Shown one piece after another: positions 46,441 to 58,660 of a DNA stretch of 64,000 nt. The stretch covers positions 23,613,501-23,677,500 of the forward strand of contig NW_024466512.1 in NCBI RefSeq assembly GCF_017591425.1. Direction: 5' to 3'. The notes beneath the pieces are model-generated. The model was not told where the DNA came from, did not search any database, and saw nothing but the letters and a program-made list of their open reading frames with translations. Numbering within the stretch: position 1 is the first letter of the stretch; each line of letters begins with the position of its first letter. The position numbers and the translations under genes were made by a program. Origin of the DNA: Ochotona curzoniae. Its lineage: Eukaryota; Chordata; Mammalia; Lagomorpha; Ochotonidae.

Positions 46441-46840
46441 GAATTAGTGGATTGATACTCCTTGTTTTGTTTTCTTCCCCTCACTGCCAATGATTGGCTG
46501 GGGGAGTTGATCAATTTGTTCTGTTCTCCATCCTCTACCATTGTACCAGGTGTCCTCCAAAGGCTCCAATATACTACCATATCCTCCATGTACATTTGGC
46601 TATTCTGTCCTCTACTCCATTTGAGCCACTGAGAAGGCCCAGCTCTGACTCATCTACTCCCACAGTCAGCCCATGGAACTTGCAGTTTTCTCCATGGTCA
46701 GGGTTCTGAATCCAGTGGTTCAGTTGGTAAGGAATCACCCAAGAAATCCCATCTGAAGTCATCCCAGACCTGATTCTTGTGTGTGTTTGTCAATACAGGA
46801 CCTGACATAGTCTGTCACCCTGTACACACATTGGTAGTTG
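46441..46840. other. Unclassified sequence beside the GC-rich body
   Basis: It lies between L1 ORF2 and the body, at the position where copy one has its AATAAA-bearing 3' domain, but it does not match that domain. No coding signal. Confidence 0.4.
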
Positions 46841-48710
46841 CAATTGCTGGGTCAGTTCTGTGTCCAAACCTGTATTTTACGAAACCCGATAGGTGTTAGA
46901 GCCTAGCCCGATCATGCCCACCACATACTTGGCCTTCACATAAACCAGTGGGAGCTGCACTCTAGTCGGAACGACCCACAAAAATCCCCACCAGGCCTAC
47001 CTCCTGCCTGGTTCTTGTGCTTCTCAGTATGTACAGCAGACTGGTCCCATCTGTTCCACATCCCATTCATCTCTTGTACATGTTGATGGGTATTGAAGCC
47101 TAGTTCGTTCCAACCAAGCCCATTATCCAGTCCACACTGGTGCCAGTGGGTGCCACCATCTCTCTAAGCCATGCCTGCACTTGACAGAATTTGGTCCCTA
47201 TGCCAGCATCAGCCAGCTGATGCTGTGGCAAAGCCCAGTCAATCCACACCAACACTGGCTTATGCTTGTACCAAAAGGTACAGTCAGCCCAGCCTGGCTT
47301 TTCCCTGATCCAGCTTACATGTAGGCCATTGGACATGCTCCTGCCCAGCCTGGTCTGCCCCCATCCCAGCTCTCACGCTCACCAGGGAGAGTAGTGGCCC
47401 AGCAGGGAGAGCCTTCGCAGCCCCCTCACTGGGGCCATTTCTACCTCCCCCCAGTGTTTCATATGTGCTGGTTGGGTGCTGTGGCCCAGCCTGGCATAGC
47501 CCCTTCACTTTGGCATTGTAGCCTGGCCTGGCCAGGCCCACTCTCAATTCCAACTCATGCTGGTGGGGGGGGGTTAGAGCTTAGCCCAGCCCTGCCAGGC
47601 CCCAATCCTGGCCCTCATGTGGACTGACTGGTATTGCGCCCTGACCCGACCTGACCCACACTCCATTCAGGCACTTGGATTTGCCAGTTGGTGATATGGA
47701 CTGATGCAGTCTGGCCCGCCTCCAACCTGCACCAAATGTATGCTAGTGGGTGCAATATTTTGGCCTGGTCTGGGTTGCACCCCATCTTGGTTCTTGCACT
47801 CACCTGCAGGGAGAATGTCCGAACAGAGGAGTTCCCCAGTCTCCTTCATCAGGATCTCTCCCAATGCCAGATCTCGTGCATACTGGTGGATCCATAGGCC
47901 AACCCTACTTAGTCCATCTCTTGTCCTGGCAGGAACAGTGGCCTTTCCTCATTGGCCCTCAACCATTCTGATTCTTGTTGTTGGGTGCTGCAGCCCAGCC
48001 AAGCCTGATTCATACCCAGACACAGCTCACACATAGCTCATTTGGGGTAGAGACCTGATCTAGCCTGTCCTATGCCTACCCTGGTTCTCACGAGTACCAG
48101 TGGGTGCTGGATTCTAGTCTAGTCTGGCGCATCCCATACCTACAACCTCTCCACTGGACTTACTCCCTGCCCTGGATCTCGCGTTGTCCTGCTGGTCCTG
48201 TGGTCTGGTTCGACAGGACTTGTCCCAAGTCCCAGCACTTGTCAGGTAATGCTGCAACCAGCTTGCCCTTCTTCTGGCTCATGCCTGTACCTGTGGATAT
48301 AATTGGCTACTCTAGCCTGGCTCTTCCCTTAACCCAGTTCACATGTAGGCCAACGGGTGTTGTAGCCCTGCCCAGCCTTGTCTGCCCCAGTTCTAGCTCT
48401 CATGCTCGCCAGCATGAGTGGTGGCCTAGCAGTGGAGTTCCCGCTATTCCGCTACCAGGCTCACCCTCACCATCCACACTGCCCTAGTTTTGCGTGTGCT
48501 GGTAGGTGCTGCGGCCTAGCCTGGTATGGCATGTCTCGCCTTGGCATTTGCTGGCAGGTGCTATAGCCTGACCTGGCTCAGTCTGCCCCCATTTCATCTT
48601 GTGCTGGTTGGAGCTGCTACCCAATCCAGCACAGACAGCCCCCAGTCCCAGTCCTAACATGAACTGGCTGGTAATGTGGCTATACCCAGCCTATCCTGCA
48701 TCCTATATGA
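46841..48710 (-). mobile_element. Second copy of the GC-rich element body, older
   Basis: Colinear with 7860-9030. Matching landmarks in the same order are AGTTGCAATTGCTGGGTC, CACATACTTGGCC, AAACCAGTGGGAGCTGCA, GGATTTGCCAGTTGGTGAT, CTCTCCCAATGCCAG and TAGCTCATTTGGGG. It lacks the 257-bp monomers on the right and the poly(A) domain on the left, and CpGs have largely decayed. Degenerate CCAGTGGGTGCTG phrases recur. Orientation is taken from the first copy. No protein is encoded. Confidence 0.65.
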
Positions 48711-48990
48711 CAAGCTACTTTGAATGGATCACAGTTTAATAGAACTGATTAAAAAGATAAGGGAAGAGAAAAAAAACAAAGAGATAGAAATCTTATTAAA
48801 GAACTCTGCATTTTTTCCATTGTTCTCCACGTTTTGCATTTTTATGTTAAATTTGACTTCTTTCAATATTGCCTGTATCTTAACTTTTTAGTATAGTGAA
48901 TACAATATTTTGTATTTATTATAATAAGTAACATTTAGTAAAGATATAAATGTTTACAATGTTAGAGAATTCTGAATATGTATAGTTATT
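48711..48990. other. Unique AT-rich DNA
   Basis: Nothing recognisable. Confidence 0.4.
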
Positions 48991-49510
48991 CTTTTTTTAA
49001 AAAAATCATTTATTTATTTATTTTTATTTATTTATTTATTTTATTATTAATTACATTGCATTATGTGACACAGTGTTATGGGCACTGGGATTCCCTCCAC
49101 CGCTCCCCAAACCCTCTCCCCATGGTGGACTTTTCCACCTTGCTGCATTACCACAGTTCAAATTCCGTTGAGGTTCTTTCATTGAAAGTATTTACCAAGC
49201 ATAAAGTCCAGTGTCTTATTATCTTAGTGGGTTCGATGATTTCTTGGTGAGACCATCTCTGGTCTGAAGGTAAAGCCAGCAAAGTATCATCCCAATCAAT
49301 TAAAAGCCCCAACATAACATCAACAACCATTTACAACCTTATGGCGTTAATCAACATGATATTGATTAACAGCATGTTAATAGGAAAATGCGGGTTCTTA
49401 ACTACATTCTGTGACTTCTTCATAGACATTTCAATTTTTGGTTTATATTCAACCGGATTCCATACACCTCAAAATGGCTATAGATTACTATTCAACTGTC
49501 TCATCTATTT
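48991..49510 (-). mobile_element. L1 3' UTR, antisense
   Basis: An antisense TTTATTTATTTATTTAT tail, then the same 3' UTR as at 175-1010 (TGGTGAGACCATCTCTGGTC, CAACATAACATCAACAACCA). Slightly longer than that copy on the right. Confidence 0.75.
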
Positions 49511-49902
49511 TTATTTTTGTATTTATCTGTTTATAGTGTTGAAGCCTGATTTTGCTGAACTTAGTTGTTTTTTAGATGGTCTGAACTGGCTTATAACTCT
49601 AGCAAGACATGTGTTATCAGTTCAGGTACAGAACATTTTTTTTAGGATGGGTGTGCAGAGAAATCCTCAATACCCCATGAAGCGTAACTCTCTGGTCCTT
49701 GCCTGGCTCCGACTCTGGGTCCTCACCTTCCCTCGCGGTGACCATTTGGATCGCTCCAGACACCTCTCAAAACAAACGAACAAATATACAAACAAACAGA
49801 AATCTAGAATGGACAGACAACAACAAGGAAAGCTTAGAATTAGATAGGGAATGGCCAGCGTGGATCCAATCATGCCTCACTAGGTGGAACACAAAGAAAA
49901 AA
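49511..49902. other. Possible further L1 sequence with a CpG-bearing patch
   Basis: Between the L1 3' UTR and the next SINE. The segment 49685-49760 (GGCTCCGACTCTGGGTCC then CTTCCCTCGCGGTGACC) is GC-rich with retained CpGs and is followed by A/C-rich AAACAAACGAACAAATATAC. It may continue the L1. I could not confirm this. Confidence 0.35.
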
Positions 49903-50211
49903 TCATTTTTTTTATTTGAAAAGCAGCATTGCAGAGAGAGAAGGAGAAACAGCGAGAGATCTTCCATCTACTGGTTCACTCCCCAAACAGCAGCAAAGGC
50001 TGAGCTGATCTGAAAGTGAGAAGCCAGGAGCCAGGAGCTTCATCTGGGTCTCCCACACAGGTGTAGGAGCCCAACACTTAGGTCAATTTTTGCTGCCCTT
50101 CTAGGCACATTAGCAGGGAGTTTGGTGAAGCAGAGAGGATCAAACTGGCACCTGTATAGTATGCTGATATTGCAGGCAAAGGCTTAGCTTACTAGTACAG
50201 AGCACTGACCC
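49903..50211 (-). mobile_element. CSINE, antisense, older
   Basis: Tail complement TTTTTTTTATTTGAAAAGCAG, with GATCTTCCATCTACTGGTTC and AGGAGCTTCATCTGGGTCTC. The head is decayed and ends GCACTGACCC. Confidence 0.78.
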
Positions 50212-51290
50212 TATAAATTGTTACTTTTGATAATAAGTTTTATTCCTTCTGGTATTTTCTTCTTATTTGTTAATATCTCTTTAAATAACTTTCTTCAGCA
50301 TTTCTTGTATTGCAGGTCTGGTGGTGGTAAGTTCTCTCTGTTTGTATGGGAATGTTTTCATCTCATATCTAAAAGACAGTTTTTCTGGATGTAGTAACAT
50401 TCTTGGTTGGCAATTTTCCCTTCAGTTCTATGAAAGGTTCATCCCATTCACTCCTGGATTGTAAGATTTCTGCTGGGAAGTCTGAAGCCAGATAATTTGA
50501 ACCCATTTGTGTTACTTGCTTCTTTTATCCTGCAGCTGTGAGATCTTCTCTTTATCTTTAATCTTGGAGAGCCTCACTTAATATGTCTTGGTGTAGACTT
50601 GGTTAGGTTGAGTTTGAGAGGTGACCTTTGGCCTTCTATATGTGGATAGTTGTATCTCTGCTTAGGTTTCAGAAGTTTTCTGTCATTATCTCTTTGAATG
50701 TGCTTTCTGCCCTTTGGATATTCTCAAGGCCGTCTTGAATTACAGTAGTTTGAACAATTGCTCTTATTTTGCTATCCCATATTTTATACAAGTTTTTTCT
50801 TGAATTTTTCTTCTTTCTCCGCCAGGTGGGTATTTTCATAGCTTGGGTTTTATTAACCTGGCACTGAGTCCCAAAATAGCTCTGTAATTCTTTGCTATCT
50901 TCCCAAGTTGTAGGAGAGGTGATACAGACAGCCTCTCAGCTAGTCAGAGAGGTCCAGAGTGGGTCACACCTGGTGTCATAATGGCCAGGCCCTTTGCAGT
51001 CTTGGAAGTACTCCATGGTTGGCCTTAAAGAGGCTAATGGTGATATCTGTCAAAACAAATCTGTCTCACCAGGGTGTAGGTCTCTGTCCAAAACCAGTGC
51101 AAGTCCAAACATTCTGCCCACAGGTACTTACTTTAGGCAGAAACCATTAGGATCTGCCCTGAATTTGGCTTTGTCAACACAGCTCTAAATCTCAAAACAT
51201 AGTCCTGTGGCCTTTTGCTGTCTGCTCAAGATGCAGGAGAGTGATAAAGGCGACTCTGACTATCCAGACTGCTTCTACTTTGTGACTTCA
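50212..51290 (-). mobile_element. Old L1 5' UTR/ORF1-type sequence, antisense
   Basis: Phrases such as TCTTGTATTGCAGGTCTGGTG, TTGTAAGATTTCTGCTGGGA and AATATGTCTTGGTGTAGACT follow the pattern of old mammalian L1 ORF1/5' regions read in reverse. Subfamily not determined. Confidence 0.5.
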
Positions 51291-52599
51291 TCATTTTTTT
51301 TGTTTTATTTTTCAGTGTATTGTTCTTTAGAATATATTTTATTTGGATGCCTAACATTGTACCTTAGTTAGTATCACTCTGATCTTTGCATATCATTATT
51401 TTACTTGCTCAGAAGCTGGATTTTTTTTAAGCAAACATGTGTGGGGACTTCATATTCTCACTCTGATAAGTAATAGGATGAATTACTTTTATACCTGAAA
51501 TACCTAATGTACTGATTCAAATGTGAGATGATTGTTTTAAAGAACAAATACATCAGGTAGTACATTACAATGCTGTCTCAAAGAAAGGAAGCAATATATA
51601 CTCCATTGCCATATTAGCTTAGAAGTCTCCAAACGTCAGTAGGGCCAAGCTTGAAGTCAGGGGTTTCCTTGAAATGAGGTGATAAAACTAGCAGTCCAGG
51701 AGAACCCAAGGTTCCATAGTTTGCTGCACATCAGAGAGAGCTTCAGAGATGTTCAGATTGTCCTTGAATTTTCACCTGACTGTTGATCCTCATGTGTGTT
51801 ATCTGTCTGAGGCCACAAAATGTCCACTCCATAGAAGCAAAAGAAATAATCATCAGGTTTTGTACAGGTATGGAAATGGTTTATATCCTCTTCAGGTAGA
51901 GAAAAAAAATCACAATTAATATAATATTGGATACATTTCCCAGACAAGGTTTCTTTTTAGTGAGACAAAATTGAAATTAAAATAAAGATGGTTATGTTCT
52001 TCTAATAACACATACAAAAAGCCTCATCAGTTTTGAAAGAATCAGGCTGATTCCATGAGGGAAGTACTTCTGAAAATGACTGAGTTATGTGCTTTAGGGA
52101 GCATTCTTGAGTTGGGCATGTATGGCTTTGATCCTAAACACCATATGAAAAACTGATAATCCAACCAAGACAAACTCCAGTTCTACTGGAGTAGGGTGGA
52201 GCCACAGACACAAGATTATACTAAAATAGATTTTATGGTTTTCAAAAACAGTGGTCATTGATACATAGCCCAAGTAAGGCTGATCTGAAGTTTTGGTGCT
52301 TAAAATTTCTTGGTAAATTGCCAACTAAAACAAAATATCAGTATGGTCCATTGGACTAAGTACTGTCAACTATCTTTATGTTATTAAAAATGTGCATTAT
52401 TCCAAATTTTGTGATGTACAGAAAGCTGAAAGTATCTCAACTTGGCATTGGAAAAATGCAATAGATGCTGATGGCAATATGATTTTGGTGTTGGAATTAC
52501 CTGACGGAACTTCTGAGGTAGTTATTAATGCTGTTCTATTAATACAGCACCAAACTGAGGTGATAGTTTTTAAAACAAATGGAAATATAGACTACCTCA
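51291..52599. other. Unclassified AT-rich DNA
   Basis: No confirmed gene. Short open frames on both strands (52392-52619 plus, 52324-52094 minus) look protein-like in places but have no recognised domain, paired splice sites or start context. Confidence 0.4.
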
Positions 52600-54190
52600 G
52601 TGGGGAATTGGAAATATAAAACAGAAGCAAATTCAAATTTAGAACCTTTAGAACTGAAAATATCACTGCAAAAGTTTAGTAGCAGAATGGAGATGACAAA
52701 TGCAAGTGACAGTGAATGTGTAGGTAGCTCAAGAGAAACTGCTCTGAGTAAAAGAAAAAAAAGATTGAAAAATAATATAATAGGCCCTACATAACTGTAC
52801 CATAAAACTCAAAATAAAAACATATGTGTTACATTAAAAAAAGAAAAATAATTTGACAGATCCTTATAGACTTTTTGAGCAATATGAATAGGTGTAATAT
52901 TTCTATTAAATTCTACAGGCAGATGAGAAAAGTTGCAGTTCAGATATATAATGTAAAGAAGCAGTATCTTTGAAAAATACCAAGTTTTCTGGATGTAGAC
53001 TTGCAGATTCAAGAAACTCAGAGAACTTCAAAGAATCTAAATGCAAAAAAAGTCCATTCTAGGTGTGTCATAATAAATTTGCTAAAATGTTGAAGCTATG
53101 AGAAAAAAAAAGCAGTCTTGAAAACTGGCAGAGAAAAAAATATTATTGATGTGAGAACTTACAATTCAAGTAATTGAAGATTTCTCTTCAGAAACCATGA
53201 TAGAAAGAGGGAAATAGAATAAGATCTTTTGTAGTTGTGAATGTAAATTCCAAACTAGGAGACAGCATCCTTTAATGCGCAGGTAAAACAACAATATTCT
53301 CACACTTGACGAAATAATTACCAGGAGTGCTTTTCTCAAGAATCACTCATGGGAATTCTTCACATGGAAAAGTAATGGTACCGAAGAGAAGCTGGAAAAA
53401 TAACAAATGAAAGAAGAACATAAAATGGTAAATTTTATGTCATGTGAGTTTTTAAATTACAATAGAAAACCTCAAAGAATAGAAAATGTTATTCTGTGTA
53501 AATCCTAATCAAAGGTGGAGAGATTACATTAACGTCAAATAAAATTGATTCCTGAGCAAAGAAAATTGTGCTGAGTAAAGAGCTGACTATATAATGATGA
53601 AGGGGTCGGGCCCAGCGGCGTGGCCTAACAACTAAAGTCCTTGCCTTGAATGTGTAAGGATCCCATATGGGCGCCAGTTCTAATCCCAGCAGCTCCAGTT
53701 CCCATCCAGCTCCCTGCTTGTGGCCTGGGAAAGCAGTCGAGGACGGCCCAAAGCCTTGGGACCCTGCATCCATGTGGGAGACCTGGAAGAACTTCCTGGC
53801 TCCTGGCTTCGGATCGGCATAGCACTGGCCGTTGTGCTCACTTGGGGAGTGAATCATCGGACGGAAGATCTTCCTCTCTGTCTCTTCTCTCTGTATATCT
53901 GACTTTGCGATAAATAAATAAATCTTTTTTAAAAATGATGAAGGGGTCAAGTAACGGAGAAAATGTAACAAATCTTATTGTGTTTATGTGAAATTGTACA
54001 AAGTGTTAACTAATATAAGACAGCAAAATTCAGACCACTGATTTTCTGGGAACAAGCAGGCAGGATTACAGAGGGTCAGAAGGAAGGTTTCAGGAGTAAT
54101 GGATATGCTCATTATCTTGATTTTAGTAGTAATTTTTTTCAGGTATATGCATATTTTAAATGGAATGTGTAAACTTACCCTTATGACTCA
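52600..54190 (+). mobile_element. Old L1 ORF1 region, sense, split by a SINE
   Basis: Sense ORF1-like phrases: AGTAGCAGAATGGAGATGAC (coiled-coil end), TTCTCTTCAGAAACCATGAT (C-terminal domain) and CACTTGACGAAATAATTACC near 53.3 kb. Frames are fully broken. The right boundary is uncertain. Confidence 0.55.
53608..53933 (+). mobile_element. Young CSINE, sense
   Basis: Head GGGCCCAGCGGCGTGGCCTA, tail TGACTTTGCGATAAATAAAT. An exact 15-bp TSD, AATGATGAAGGGGTC, lies at 53593-53607 and 53934-53948. Same lineage as 544 and 60992. Confidence 0.93.
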
Positions 54191-55285
54191 GTAAAAGCAA
54201 TTTAATTTAAAGTAAGGGAGTATGTGAAGGACACATATCAGAAAAGTAGTTTCAAGATCTTGAATCTTGAAATAACAGGAGTACAAGTTATTTATCAGGT
54301 TAACCTACTGGAAGAAGGCAAAAGTAGAAAATGGCAAATGTTGGTAAGGATGAGGACAAATTGGATTGCTCATTGAATGTTAATAAGTTGATTGTGATTT
54401 GAATGTATGGTGTACCTCCAGGGTGTTATGTGGGGTTTGAACTGATGTCTTGTGTGCTTGTATTCATTTTCATTAAATGAACATTGAGAAGTTTTGTAAA
54501 CAATTACTGTGCTATGATGATGTGAATTTTAGAGAAAAGCAAAATGACTCAGGCAAGCATTAAGACTGTGGGGTCCTAGAAAGGAAAGAAGATTTCATTT
54601 CAGCAGCAGTTTATTATATGTGGTCTTATTGCTCCTTATAACATCTCAGTAATGTGTAGGTGATTTTATTCTTATTTTATGAACTGGCAAACTACTGACA
54701 TTTCAATGTAATTAGTGCTAATATAGTGAATTTTATGCCATGTTATCAATCACTTAACACTACTAATATCTTCATGAGAGATGACCTTTATTTCTCTGAG
54801 TTCTGCCTTTCTACTTGAAGGACATGATCACTTGCCAAGTTTCCCAAAACTTTTTTAAGTTTAAGGAAAATATTTGTAACTGCCCCCCATTTCCAACATG
54901 CCTTTGGGGTACAGTTGGTTACAATTGTAGCGTTCCAAGTGTAGAATTATAGAAGTATAAATTGGAGTATAATACTGGTTTGATGACCAACAATCTTGTG
55001 TTGTGTAATTATTACTGATTATGACACTTTATGGCTGAAATAATGAACTTTTCAGGATAGTGTCTTAGAGTTCATCAACAAGCTGTCTATGTGTCCATCA
55101 TGAGAAGTACTATATTGGGTTTAGAGATTGAGAGAAAAAAAAAGGTGAAGGTAAAAGTGGAACTTGTCAATGTTAGATTACTATTAATTTTTATGACTTT
55201 GTAAATTTTATACATTATTCCAAGATGATGTTTTCTCATCAATAATATAGAGATAATGATAGTATATTTATTAAAAAATTTTTCT
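54191..55285. other. Unique DNA
   Basis: No gene is recognised. Confidence 0.45.
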
Positions 55286-55608
55286 GGGGCCTGGCGTGGT
55301 AGCCTAGTGGCTAAGGTCTTTGCCTTGCATGCACCGGGATGCCATATGAACACCGGCTCTAATCCTGGCAGGCCCACTTCCCATCCAGGTCCCTCTTGTG
55401 GCCTGGGAAAGCAGTTGAGGATGGTTCAAAGCCTTAGGACCCTGCACCTGTGTGGGAGACCTGGAAGAGGCTTCTGGCTCCTGGCTTCGGACTGACTCAG
55501 TTCCAGCTGTTGTGGCCACTTGGAAGTGAATCAGTAAATGGAAGGTCATCCTCTCTGTGTCTTCTCATCTCTGTAAATCTGAGTTTCTAATAAAAATTTT
55601 TTAAAAAT
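55286..55608 (+). mobile_element. CSINE, sense
   Basis: Head GGGGCCTGGCGTGGTAGCC, tail TTCTAATAAAAATTTTTTAA. AATTTTTCTG on the left and AATTCTTCTG on the right form a probable TSD with one mismatch. Confidence 0.86.
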
Positions 55609-57617
55609 GAGAATTCTTCTGAGGGTGAAAAAAGTTGTGAATATAGAAGGGACATGGATAGTAGTAAGCCTAAGTCAGAGTAGGAAATAAATTAAATATT
55701 AGCTACTATTGCTAGTAAACTCATTAATGAAGACAAGAATTATATATACTGGTAGTAAAAATCTATTAGAGAACACTTGGAAGTTGGAAGAGGGCAGACA
55801 TCTTTAAATAGAAGAGACTCACCCAGAGGAATTTTTCCAGTTGAACGTTAGGACTTTCAGAAGTCAAGTCTAATGTAAAGGATAAGTCTTGGAAGAATGG
55901 ATAGATCCTGGAAGAATGAGAGCTAGAGATCTCTGTTCTTAACCAATCACTAAAATAATGAGGAGAAATATTTCCTGGACTTGGGACCAGAAGTGTAAAA
56001 TGATATTCCTGGGTTACAGTCTCTAGGTCTGAATAGGCAAGAATGGTGCCTTCCTCTGAATGATATGTATGAACTCAAGAATCATCTTGGGCCTTGTTGA
56101 AGCAAGTAGTGTTTTATCTTTATGTCAAAGACAAAGAAATTGGAAGAATGGGTTTTACGTGTTTCCTCCTTTTTCTCTAGGGTTGAAATTTAGGCTCAAC
56201 AGAAACCACTGCAACAGGTGGAAAACATTTTTATTGCTGCTGCCATTTCCTTTATTGGTGAAGCCCGAGTGATTGGAACTTTGCATTTTATTATAACTGT
56301 ATTTGAAAGCATTTGTCAGCTAATATTTAGAAAATGCTTAGAAAATGCTTCAGTTGATCTAGCTTATAGTTTCAGTTATGATTTTGTTTGGGAATGTGGT
56401 AGTTGCTATTTGTTTCCCACTTTGTAGCCATCCCTTCCATTCCTCCTTTCTAAAAAGGGTCTCAGTTTTGTTTGAGACAGTCAATTATGCATTTCAGAGA
56501 AGGCTAATTCCTTCTCAGCCTTCAGTTGTTAGAGCTTGATCACTTTCACTTAATCATAAAAAATTCTAATCTCTTCACTAGTGATTAATTGGCCAAACGA
56601 GAAATGGAAAACTATTGTGGAACTTCTCTGAAAAATGTCCTTATTTTTAAAAGAAATGCGGTGGGAAGTACAGCCGCTTTTCTGCCACAAAGACTAAATA
56701 TGTGAGAAGATGATTTTTGCATCCATTGTAGTCATCTATTACTAATATTACTAATATCCTATTAATATGGCTTGGTAACATGATATTTCTATTGAGATAT
56801 AAGTCTTCAGGAAAAAAATCTAACACTTAGAGTGTGTTTAGAAGACAGCGGAATCTAAGTTGGAAAGAATTTGCATGATTAAAGATACTACTGAACCATT
56901 GGATTTAGTAGAATCTAAAAACGCTTCATTTTGTGTTAAGCTTTTTATGTAAGAGACAATATAGATTTTCATGTTAGAGGTTACATGCGTTTTTGTAGTG
57001 GTACATTACTTTTATTCTGTTATTTTCTGTTGAAATTGCCTTACTGCTTTAAAGTAGGACTGTGTAGTGAGGTACTCCGTGTTTTTCCTGAGGGAGACAA
57101 TAGATAGGGTGATCAGGCTCCTGAGGTTTGAAGTGGATCATATCTATATTTTAATATTGCTCTTGTCTTTTGTTAAATTATAGCCTAGAAAAATTATTTA
57201 ACATTTCCAGGATTCTTTTTCTTCTCATTTACTGGGAATTACAAGATTATAATGTTAGTAGGATCAAATGTGTGGATATGCATTCTCAGGCTTAACACAG
57301 TATGTCTCACATATTAACTGTTTAATATACTCTTTATTAATGCTTACGAAAAGCATATTGATGCCATTGTCATACATTTAATTCATTCAGCAACTATTAA
57401 GTATGTAGTTTGCAGGTTAAGTATTAAGGAAGACTTGCTTCTCTTTTGTGGGTACAGCAATCTAAGCTCTAAGATGAGTTGTATTTATGGGAGAAAGTCT
57501 TATAGTTTACAGGAATTTGTGAAATTTTAAATAGAGGGATCAGATTGCTTGGAGTTCTTTATGCCTGTGTTGTTTAAGATTTGAGAAGGAAACTGACTGC
57601 CCTGTCCTGAAACCCTT
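55609..57617. other. Unique DNA
   Basis: About 2 kb without recognised genes or repeats. The frames at 56060 and 56218 have no supported exon structure. Confidence 0.45.
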
Positions 57618-57896
57618 CCTTTTGGAAAAGAGAGAGAGGAAGAGATCTTTCATCCACTAGTTCAAACACTGACATGGCCAGGGCTGGGCCAGGCTGAGGC
57701 CAGGAGCCTGGAACTCCATCTGCGTCTCCCATGAGAGTGGCAGGGGCCAAAGGGAGCCATTTTCCACTGTTTTCCCAAGAATATTAATAGGGATCTGGAT
57801 TGGAATTGGAACAACTGGGCCTCAAACCAGTGCTGTATGGAATATTGGCACTACAGGCTATAACTTAATTAATTAAACTACAGTGAAGTTAGGTGT
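57618..57896 (-). mobile_element. Old SINE, antisense, tail lost
   Basis: The body is GAGATCTTTCATCCACTAG, CTGCGTCTCCCATGAGAG and GGCCTCAAACCAGTGC. Neither the A-tail nor the head GGGCCC is preserved. Confidence 0.65.
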
Positions 57897-58399
57897 TTGA
57901 TGATTGTGACAGGAGGCTTGTTTTTGTTTTGTTTTGTTTTAAATGGAAATCTCTGCTCTGGAGTATTGTGAGAGTAAATTAGAAATGGAATGTAAGATCA
58001 TCTTTTTTTTTTTTTTTTTTTAGTACTGAAAGCATTGTGAAGTGCAATTGGGTACATTGGGGAAAAAAAAAAACTAGGATAGGATCCAGGAGACAAGTAT
58101 TCTACAAAAAACTTACTGTGAAACCTTAGAAAATCACTTTACCATTTGCTGTGTGTGTATTGATATATCCTTAGTTAATGACTGTGCTTTCAATTGAAAA
58201 TGCCAGAAAATAATTATGAAAATATTTAAAGCTAAAGAAATGAATTTATGATATGAAAGGATCCAGGGAGAAAATCCCTGAAGTCCCTTTGTGTTCTACA
58301 AAAGGAGAGTTATATTTCTTCATATGCTCCTGAGTGTAAAATTGAGTAGTATTTCCTTTAAGAAAGTATATAAGGATCTGTGTTTGTGGAATTAGCAAG
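57897..58399. other. Unique DNA with homopolymer runs
   Basis: A (TTTTG)n stretch at about 57918-57940 and a T-run of about 20 at 58002-58021. No gene. Confidence 0.5.
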
Positions 58400-58660
58400 T
58401 AAACTGCAGCCTGTGATACTGGCATCACATATGGGTGCCAGTTCAAGTTCTGCTCATCTCCACTTTTGATCCCGCTCCCTGTTAATGCTCCTTTTGAAAA
58501 CAGAGAAAGATGCCTTAAGTGCTTGCTCTTGTGCTCACATGGGAGACTTAGAAGAGGCTCCTTGCTCAGAGTGTGAAATAGCAGATGGAAGATTAAGTCT
58601 TTCTCTTTCCTTTGTGTCTAATTTTGACCTTCAAACAAATCAAATCTTTTTTTTTAAGAA
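58400..58660 (+). mobile_element. Old SINE, sense, deleted
   Basis: GGCATCACATATGGGTGCCAG, TTTGATCCCGCTCCCTGTTA and CAAACAAATCAAATC survive. The central part is shortened. Confidence 0.65.

Noticed and set aside
47394..48487. Proline-rich open frames in the second GC-rich copy
   Set aside because: Colinear with the non-coding body of the 7.4-kb element, and broken in different places.
51753..52619. Protein-like short frames on both strands suggesting a processed pseudogene
   Set aside because: No family was recognised, frames on the two strands conflict, and adjoining DNA from 52600 is L1 ORF1. Too weak to call.
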